Shown one piece after another: positions 33,165-38,113 of a DNA stretch of 38,113 nt (position 1 is the stretch's first letter; each line of letters starts with the position of its first letter). Made by a program: the position numbers and the translations under genes. The notes beneath the pieces are model-generated. The model was not told the DNA's origin. It saw nothing but the letters and a program-made list of their open reading frames with translations, and did no database searches. This DNA comes from DATFLS01 sp964413425. Lineage in GTDB: Bacteria; Fidelibacterota; JAANXI01. The stretch is from positions 1 through 38,113 of the forward strand of contig CAYPST010000029.1 in assembly GCA_964413425.1 (NCBI GenBank), written 5' to 3'.

Positions 33165-35054
33165 ATGATGCAGACTCCACGAGATCCTCAATCACCAGAC
33201 AATTCTTCCGAGCAGTCCCGGCAGATTGCGGAAGAATCCCGGGAAGTCACCTGGGAAAAGCCCGGTTTCCTGCGAGAACTCTTCCTGGGAAGACTTCCGC
33301 TGGACCTGATTCATCCGTTTCCGGATCCTCAGGGTACCGGCCGGAAGGCATATACCGAATTTTATGAGAACATGCGGGCATTTCTGAAGGAGGAAGTGGA
33401 CTCGGACACCATTGATCGCGAAGGGAACGTCCCGAATGAGTATTATGATCGATTGCAGGAGATGGGCGCCTTCGGAATGAAAATAGATGAAGCGTATGGC
33501 GGACTGGGATTGACGCAGTATGAATACAATGAAATTATGAAACTGGTCGCCAGTCAGGATGGCAGTCTCACCGCCCTGCTCTCCGCCCACCAATCGATTG
33601 GAGTGCCGCAGCCGTTACAATTGTTCGGTACCAGAGACCAGAAGGAAAAATATCTCCCGCGAATCGCCCGGGGAGCGATTTCTGCATTTGCACTCACAGA
33701 ACCGGAAGTCGGTTCCGATCCTGCCAGCCTCCGGACTACTGTTCGGGAAGCGCAGGACGGGGACGCTTATATGCTCAACGGAGAAAAACTCTGGTGCACG
33801 AACGGGACCATTGCTGATATCATCGTGGTCATGGCACGCCATGAGAGTGACGGCAAGATCTCGGCCTTTATTGTGGAGACGGACTGGTCCGGAGTGACCG
33901 TTGAACATAAATGTTCCTTTATGGGCCTCAAGGGCATTGAAAATGGCGTGCTTACTTTCAAGGAGGTGCGTGTCCCCAGAGAAAACCTGCTCTGGGAGCG
34001 CGGCAAAGGATTGAAACTCGCGTTTACCACTCTCAACACTGGCCGGCTGGCGCTGCCCGCCTCTTCTCTGGGCGCAGCGAAACTCTGTCTGGAAATCAGC
34101 CGGCGCTGGGCGAAGGACCGCAAACAATGGGGGCAGGCTATCGGGAAGCATGAAGCTATCGGGCATAAACTTGCGGACATGACCGCTGAGATATTTGCCA
34201 TGGAATCGGTGGCGGATCTGGCAGCCTGTATGGCGGATCAGGAGTATGATATCCGGCTGGAGGCGGCAGTGGCGAAACTCTACAATACGGAAGCCGGCTG
34301 GCGCATTGCCGACGACACCTTTCAAATCAGAAGCGGACGCGGCTACGAAACCGCTGCTTCCCTCCGAGCCCGCGGCGAAGCCGCTATTCCGGTCGAACGG
34401 ATCTTTCGGGATACCCGCATCAATCTCATCTTCGAAGGAACCAGCGAAATCATGCGGCTGTTTATCGCCCGGGAAGCGGTGGATAAACATCTCCAGGTAG
34501 CCGGTGATTTAATTGATCCGGAGGTATCGCTGAGCGAGAAACTCTCGCAAATTCCCGGCATCATCGGATTTTACGCCAGATGGTATCCCTCGCAATGGCT
34601 GGGATGGACGCGCTGGCCGAAGTATCAGGAATTCGGGGCCCTGGCCAAACACATGCGGTTCGTTGCCCGGAACTCCCGGCGACTGGCCCGCAATATTGTG
34701 CACGGCATGGTCCGATACGGTGGAAAATTACAGTATAAACAGGCGTTTTTGTTCCGGGTTGTCGACATCGGCGCGAATTTGTTTGCTATGGCGGCAACCA
34801 TCAGCCGGTCGACGAAACTCAGCCACCAGGGAAATCCCGATGCCGGGTCAGTCGCCGACCTGTTCTGTCGCAATGCGCGGCGCAGAGTGGAGCGACTGAG
34901 TAAGGATCTCTGGGATAACGATGATGCCCGGAAATACCACTTCGCCCGGGAAGTGATTGCAGACCGGTATGACTGGGTGGAAGAAGGCATCGTCGGATTA
35001 GACCTGGAACCAGGCCAGAACTTAACACCCCAATCCACCTCGAATCTGATTTAA
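33165..35054 (+). CDS. acyl-CoA dehydrogenase, long (VLCAD/ACAD9-like)
   Basis: At 629 residues this is longer than the usual 380-residue enzymes; the extra C-terminal domain (about 440-629) is the hallmark of the very-long-chain/ACAD9 type. The core has AFALTEPEVGSDPASLRTT, LNGEKLWCTNG, MGLKGIENGVLTFKEVRVP and TGRLALPASSLG, with catalytic glutamate E424 in FEGTSEIMRLF. It oxidises acyl-CoA to trans-2-enoyl-CoA with FAD. GGGAG stands close before tandem ATGs at 33165 and 33168; the second has better spacing. It is not linked to other beta-oxidation genes here; the lipocalin-type gene is 87 bases upstream on the same strand. Confidence 0.93.
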   Translation: MMQTPRDPQSPDNSSEQSRQIAEESREVTWEKPGFLRELFLGRLPLDLIHPFPDPQGTGRKAYTEFYENMRAFLKEEVDSDTIDREGNVPNEYYDRLQEMGAFGMKIDEAYGGLGLTQYEYNEIMKLVASQDGSLTALLSAHQSIGVPQPLQLFGTRDQKEKYLPRIARGAISAFALTEPEVGSDPASLRTTVREAQDGDAYMLNGEKLWCTNGTIADIIVVMARHESDGKISAFIVETDWSGVTVEHKCSFMGLKGIENGVLTFKEVRVPRENLLWERGKGLKLAFTTLNTGRLALPASSLGAAKLCLEISRRWAKDRKQWGQAIGKHEAIGHKLADMTAEIFAMESVADLAACMADQEYDIRLEAAVAKLYNTEAGWRIADDTFQIRSGRGYETAASLRARGEAAIPVERIFRDTRINLIFEGTSEIMRLFIAREAVDKHLQVAGDLIDPEVSLSEKLSQIPGIIGFYARWYPSQWLGWTRWPKYQEFGALAKHMRFVARNSRRLARNIVHGMVRYGGKLQYKQAFLFRVVDIGANLFAMAATISRSTKLSHQGNPDAGSVADLFCRNARRRVERLSKDLWDNDDARKYHFAREVIADRYDWVEEGIVGLDLEPGQNLTPQSTSNLI

Positions 35055-35141
35055 ACAATGTAATGATTGAATGAACTGACATTGATACATCGAAGAAAAT
35101 ACGGCAGCGGGAAAAACGGCAATTCGTTCATACCCATGATG

Positions 35142-36068
35142 TTACGGAACCAGTATAAGCAATGCAATCCATTCGTTTTCCTGCTGCACCTGCTGTAATT
35201 CAACCTCCAGCACTTCACAAAGATCCTCCATATCCTGTACTTGATGTTTTAGAATTCCGCTCCAGATCATATACCCGCCAGGCCTGGTGATTGCTTTCAG
35301 TTCGGGTCCCATCTCTTGCAGGATATCAGCAAGGAGATTGGCGAAAACCAGCCGGAACGGGCTATACGGTTCGAGATGCCTTACAGAGCCGGGGACGAGA
35401 TTCACGACACTTTCCACATCATTTCTGAGCATGTTCTGTTCAGCGGTCTCCAGGGCGACCTTATCGATATCACATGCCCATACGATTTCCGCGCCTGCTC
35501 TGGCAGCAACGATCGAAAGAATTCCTGACCCGCAACCGATATCGGCAACCTTCCAATGATCAATATCCAGTAGTTCCATAAGTTCGATACATAAGCGTGA
35601 AGATTCATGATGTCCCGTACCAAACGCCTGGCCGGGATCCATCATAATAACCTGGTCATCCGGCCTCAGGGAATCCGGCTTCTCCCAGGAAGGATGAACC
35701 ACAAAATGCTGCCCGATGCGAACGGGTTGGTAGAATGATTTCCAGTTGGATGCCCAGTCCGTATTCTCCACAATCTGCGTTGAGCACCGCTGCAGTAACT
35801 GCCGGTAATCCATGGTGTTCGTTTTTGCAAGACGCCGGATATCGCCTTTCAGTTTAGATAAAGACATTTTTCCCTGATCGGTCGCCGGCAGATGCCCCCG
35901 AATTTGCTGCCTTGCGGCTTCACCGGTCAGCTCTTCCACCCCACCACAATGCCTGGCCATCACTGAGGTGATGGGTTCGATGACCTCGAATGGTAATCCA
36001 TGCAGGGAAAAGGTGATCACCATCCAACGTTCTGGCATTGGTGAACCGGCCGATTGATTTTCCGACAT
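35142..36068 (-). CDS. prmA: ribosomal protein L11 methyltransferase
   Basis: PrmA (308 residues) trimethylates ribosomal protein L11 with S-adenosylmethionine. A substrate-binding N-terminal domain (about 15-100) leads to DPGQAFGTGHHESSRLC (144-160), the PrmA hallmark. The SAM-binding VADIGCGSGILSIVAA (174-189) follows, then WACDIDKVALETA and LVFANLLADIL, where E. coli reads ANIL. The ATG at 36068 has a weak ribosome site; M11 is a possible alternative start. The gene converges on the acyl-CoA dehydrogenase. Confidence 0.93.
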   Translation of the reverse strand: MSENQSAGSPMPERWMVITFSLHGLPFEVIEPITSVMARHCGGVEELTGEAARQQIRGHLPATDQGKMSLSKLKGDIRRLAKTNTMDYRQLLQRCSTQIVENTDWASNWKSFYQPVRIGQHFVVHPSWEKPDSLRPDDQVIMMDPGQAFGTGHHESSRLCIELMELLDIDHWKVADIGCGSGILSIVAARAGAEIVWACDIDKVALETAEQNMLRNDVESVVNLVPGSVRHLEPYSPFRLVFANLLADILQEMGPELKAITRPGGYMIWSGILKHQVQDMEDLCEVLEVELQQVQQENEWIALLILVP

Positions 36069-36143
36069 AGTCAGTTGCTCAGGTTCCGGTTGGACGTCCC
36101 ACGCTTCGTTTATCCTGTATCATTCAATAGAAAGGACACAGAG

Positions 36144-36161
36144 CCTGATTCCGGAATCAGG
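36144..36161. repeat. perfect 18-base palindrome upstream of prmA
   Basis: CCTGATTCCGGAATCAGG at 36144-36161 is its own reverse complement. It lies in the 196-base gap between prmA and the DprA-like gene, both minus strand, about 76 bases before prmA. It could be a transcription-factor site or, less likely, a terminator of the upstream gene. Role is unknown. Confidence 0.5.
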
Positions 36162-36264
36162 TTCCCATGCCCGCCTGGGGTAGGACCTCCTTGCATTTGC
36201 CGTCTGCCTTTTTCCAATGGCGTCACCTGCGTACTCTTCGTATCGGATTTATGACTAATGGAGG

Positions 36265-36840
36265 TTATGTTACTCCCAGGACATTTTGATAATTGTCACT
36301 GTTCACTAACATGACCGACCCATCCCTGGAATAGGGATTTCCGGGATAATTATACACAAAGACTTCTTTATTTGCATCCAGACATTTCTGGATCAGGGTG
36401 CTTGTATTTCCCGCCGGATCCACGAAACAAAATAAATATTTCTGGATCAACTTCCGCATCCAGATATCCCTTTCCTCAACCATTGCTCTGGAAATTCTCT
36501 TACCCCGAAGCCGTTTGGCAAGAACGACTATCCTTCTCTGCTGAAGCAGTTGTTCGGTCATCTCATCCGGGCGGAAATGCTCAATCCCTTTGCTTAAAAA
36601 ATATATGAAAGCGCTCTGTTTGAGAGGAGCGGTCTTCCGCAACAGCCATTTTTCCAGCGGTGAATGCCAGCCGCCTGCCAGTACAACGCCGCGTTGAGCC
36701 AGCCCCCTCACTATTTCCTGGCATTCTGTAACGCTTGCGGCACGGACCTTTCGGGAACAATAAATGGCTACCGGCTTTGCCTGTAATAAATCAGCGGCTC
36801 CGAGAGAATAACCACCAGCCAGCGGGGAAATGGATCTCAC
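36265..36840 (-). CDS. DprA-like/SLOG Rossmann-fold protein
   Basis: The 191-residue frame from a GTG at 36840 has the DprA-like fold: KPVAIYCSRKVRAAS (first strand and loop), GLAQRGVVLAGGWHSPLEKW (a loop like the GFHSPxEK of some DprA relatives), IVVLAKRLRG and YNYPGNPYS. DprA loads RecA on incoming DNA; small SLOG relatives may bind nucleotides instead. The fold begins only about 20 residues after the GTG, with LAGGYSLGAADLLQ before it. The same frame stays open without a stop for about 150 more bases upstream but has no ATG, GTG or TTG there, so the real N-terminus may be lost or frameshifted. Function is uncertain. Confidence 0.65.
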   Translation of the reverse strand: MRSISPLAGGYSLGAADLLQAKPVAIYCSRKVRAASVTECQEIVRGLAQRGVVLAGGWHSPLEKWLLRKTAPLKQSAFIYFLSKGIEHFRPDEMTEQLLQQRRIVVLAKRLRGKRISRAMVEERDIWMRKLIQKYLFCFVDPAGNTSTLIQKCLDANKEVFVYNYPGNPYSRDGSVMLVNSDNYQNVLGVT

Positions 36841-36902
36841 CGTATTGTCTCCTTCGGTAAGTCTTTCGAGAAACCGGCACGCTAAAAAATGGCTGCCGGG
36901 AT

Positions 36903-37328
36903 CTAATCTGCTCCCCCGGTATTCTGTCTGTTTTCGGATCGCGCATGAGGAAAGAATCCCGGGAGGAAACCGCTCCCAAGTGAATTCGCCTTCGAGAGGA
37001 ATTCAATCTGTTGGGCTCCCTTGCCGGACCCCTTGAAATCCTTGGGTTTTTCCTGTTTGGCATGCCAGGGATGCAAGAGAATAATTATGAGCACTAACCC
37101 GATCAGCGCAAATAATATGGTTAAAAGCGAAACTTTGGGGGGCGCTTTTTTGTCGATTCGACCTTTTTGTTCAGGTAAATCCTGCAGGTCCGGAGTTTTC
37201 CGGTTTCGTTTCTCAGAAGATGTATGCTCTGAATGATTCCGCTGGTCCGGGTAGAATGCTTCCGTCCCGCATTCCGGGCAAAACCGTGCCTGTTCGGGAA
37301 GTTCAGTCCCGCATTCAGTACAAAACAT
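36903..37328 (-). CDS. zinc-ribbon domain membrane protein
   Basis: The product starts MFCTECGTELPEQARFCPEC, two CxxC knuckles of a zinc ribbon (C3, C6, C17, C20). A charged linker (about 30-65) leads to one membrane helix (about 67-86, LLTILFALIGLVLIIILL), then a basic, mostly unstructured tail. Proteins of this plan are common and poorly understood. The start is the ATG at 37328; a GTG one codon earlier is possible. The ribosome site is weak. The 3' end overlaps the open but startless extension of the DprA-like frame. Confidence 0.75.
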   Translation of the reverse strand: MFCTECGTELPEQARFCPECGTEAFYPDQRNHSEHTSSEKRNRKTPDLQDLPEQKGRIDKKAPPKVSLLTILFALIGLVLIIILLHPWHAKQEKPKDFKGSGKGAQQIEFLSKANSLGSGFLPGFFPHARSENRQNTGGAD

Positions 37329-37353
37329 CACTTACACCGAGTTCTATGTGGAT

Positions 37354-37373
37354 GAGTCTGTTTAGAAAATCGC
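37354..37373 (+). repeat. dispersed repeat copy D (GAGTCTGTTTAGAAAATCGC core)
   Basis: GAGTCTGTTTAGAAAATCGC at 37354-37373 matches the cores at 25972 and 15838 with few changes. It sits in the 105-base gap between the chimeric adaptor gene and the zinc-ribbon gene. Confidence 0.5.
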
Positions 37374-37433
37374 ATTGGTTTTTATTTTACTTCATCTGTG
37401 TCAATTTGTGGCTGGATAGCCGTTTCGTCCCTA

Positions 37434-38113
37434 CTAATCCGACTGTGATTGCAGCAATTGCCCGGTCAGGCGCTTGAGTTCGGTTTCCGCCAGCTTCCCC
37501 TGGTACTTCACTGCAACTAACCGGCTCTCAGCCTGGATAAAACTGCGCTGGGCTTCCCGCAGCTGCAGTGTTCTGGTTTCCGAATCGATATTCGGTTCGA
37601 TAGCATACACCTCCCCTTCGTACGATTCCGGGAGGCTTTCGGCCGTAAATTGAATGTGATCGCCGGCGCTGACAACCGGTGTATATTTCTCCGGGATGGA
37701 AAAATCAATTTTGATGGGATCGATATTCTGGAGTGAGGCGATACGGGTGGACGGCGAAATATAATCGCCAATACTCACATAACGAAGACCAATGAATCCG
37801 TCGAACGGCGCCCGGATTTCCATTTTGTCAATTCGGGCGCCCACCAGGGCGATCTCCGCGGTGAGCGTTTCCAGCTCGTTGAGGGTCTGATCGTAATTTT
37901 CCTGGCTGATGGCCTGCTTTTTCAGCAATTGCCGCTGCCGGTATTCTTTGTCCTCTGCCAGAGCTTTTTGTTGTTCCAGCTTCAGGAGCTGAGCCCGCAG
38001 CTCCGCATCGTTGATCTTCAAGAGAAGATCGCCTTCCGAAACCCGGCTGCCTTCCTGAAAATGGATTGCTGTGACCTTTCCGGCCACCTCACTCCGCAAC
38101 TCCACCCGCTCAT
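37434..38113 (-). CDS. RND efflux adaptor (HlyD family) fused to a TolC-family C-terminus; 5' end outside window
   Basis: The frame enters from the right edge and ends at 37434. Residue numbers count from the codon at 38105. Residues 1-180 are a normal adaptor: a lipoyl/barrel-sandwich half (SEVAGKVTAIHFQEGSRVSEG), a coiled coil (about 35-95, with KKQAISQENYDQTLNELET), the second lipoyl half (MEIRAPFDGFIGLRYVSIGD), a beta-barrel (IKIDFSIPEKY) and the conserved PNIDSETRTLQ. Right after it, where adaptors continue with R-x-x-x-x-N and a G-M-F segment, the chain instead reads LREAQRSFIQAESRL then VAVKYQGKLAETELKRLTGQ, which is the final helix of TolC-type outer membrane efflux proteins. The frame is intact through the joint. 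The adaptor's last domain is therefore missing and the protein is probably non-functional or changed. Confidence 0.8.
   Translation of the reverse strand, partial: ERVELRSEVAGKVTAIHFQEGSRVSEGDLLLKINDAELRAQLLKLEQQKALAEDKEYRQRQLLKKQAISQENYDQTLNELETLTAEIALVGARIDKMEIRAPFDGFIGLRYVSIGDYISPSTRIASLQNIDPIKIDFSIPEKYTPVVSAGDHIQFTAESLPESYEGEVYAIEPNIDSETRTLQLREAQRSFIQAESRLVAVKYQGKLAETELKRLTGQLLQSQSD

Noticed and set aside
33615..34490. 291-codon minus-strand open frame inside the acyl-CoA dehydrogenase gene
   Set aside because: It is antisense to a strongly conserved gene and has no family resemblance, signal peptide or ribosome site. The length comes from the codon bias of the real gene.
36265..36840. 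A defence system built on the DprA-like/SLOG protein
   Set aside because: SLOG proteins occur in some anti-phage systems, but the neighbours here (prmA and a zinc-ribbon protein) are not effectors, and the gene may be broken at its 5' end.
1..38113. CRISPR array, tRNA, rRNA or transposase
   Set aside because: No regularly spaced repeats, no tRNA-like T-loop and acceptor pattern, no rRNA-like tracts, and no protein with transposase or integrase motifs was seen in any gap or frame.

Overview
The window looks like chromosomal DNA of a Gram-negative bacterium from the Fibrobacterota-Chlorobiota-Bacteroidota (FCB) side of the tree, for example Marinimicrobia, Calditrichota, KSB1 or a relative. 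The signs are a fused LpxC-FabZ protein, a Bacteroidota-type alternative GlmU, a one-PDZ RseP, an ExbB-ExbD-ExbD-TonB operon and envelope genes ordered uppS-bamA-ompH-lpxD-lpxC/fabZ-lpxA. This placement is inferred from gene families and gene order; no taxonomic marker gene is present. I see no rRNA, tRNA, CRISPR array, prophage or intact insertion sequence.

Layout. 1-1060: a DUF3108 envelope protein on the + strand, then a convergent intergenic region with a hairpin and a dispersed repeat. 1062-11938 (minus strand): a long tightly packed operon, uppS-bamA-ompH-lpxD-lpxC/fabZ-lpxA-lipM-(outer membrane protein)-dxr-rseP, which joins undecaprenyl carrier synthesis, outer membrane protein assembly, early lipid A synthesis, lipoyl group transfer, isoprenoid synthesis and a site-2 protease. 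Four successive genes in it start at GTG or TTG. 12108-18041 (minus): the Fe-S carrier Mrp, a His-containing membrane protein, a 3D-domain cell wall protein, the alternative GlmU and a small glycosyltransferase-like protein. 18280-21464 (plus): a complete succinate dehydrogenase operon, sdhC-sdhD-sdhA-sdhB. 21747-25720 (minus): exbB-exbD-exbD-tonB behind a good sigma-70-like promoter, and the S41 protease ctpA. 26183-30688 (minus): a second lipid A cluster (Gfo/Idh oxidoreductase, a methyltransferase, lpxB, a DUF374 acyltransferase, lpxK). 31172-35054 (plus): a CPBP protease, a CrtC/AttH-like lipocalin-type protein and a long acyl-CoA dehydrogenase. 35142-38113 (minus): prmA, a DprA-like protein that may be frame-disrupted at its 5' end, a zinc-ribbon membrane protein and, at the edge, an efflux adaptor whose 3' end has been replaced by the C-terminus of a TolC-family protein.

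Together these are mostly envelope-building genes: lipid A (lpxA, C, D, B, K and an acyltransferase), BamA and its chaperone, TonB energisation, murein precursors and isoprenoids. The most unusual items are the adaptor-TolC chimera at the right edge, a dispersed intergenic repeat with a core GAGTCTRTTTAGAAA seen four times, structured GGGA/TCCC hairpins between genes, and a Gfo/Idh oxidoreductase of unproven function beside lpxB that could be a GnnA-type lipid A sugar enzyme. I did not find a clear novel multi-gene defence or mobile system.
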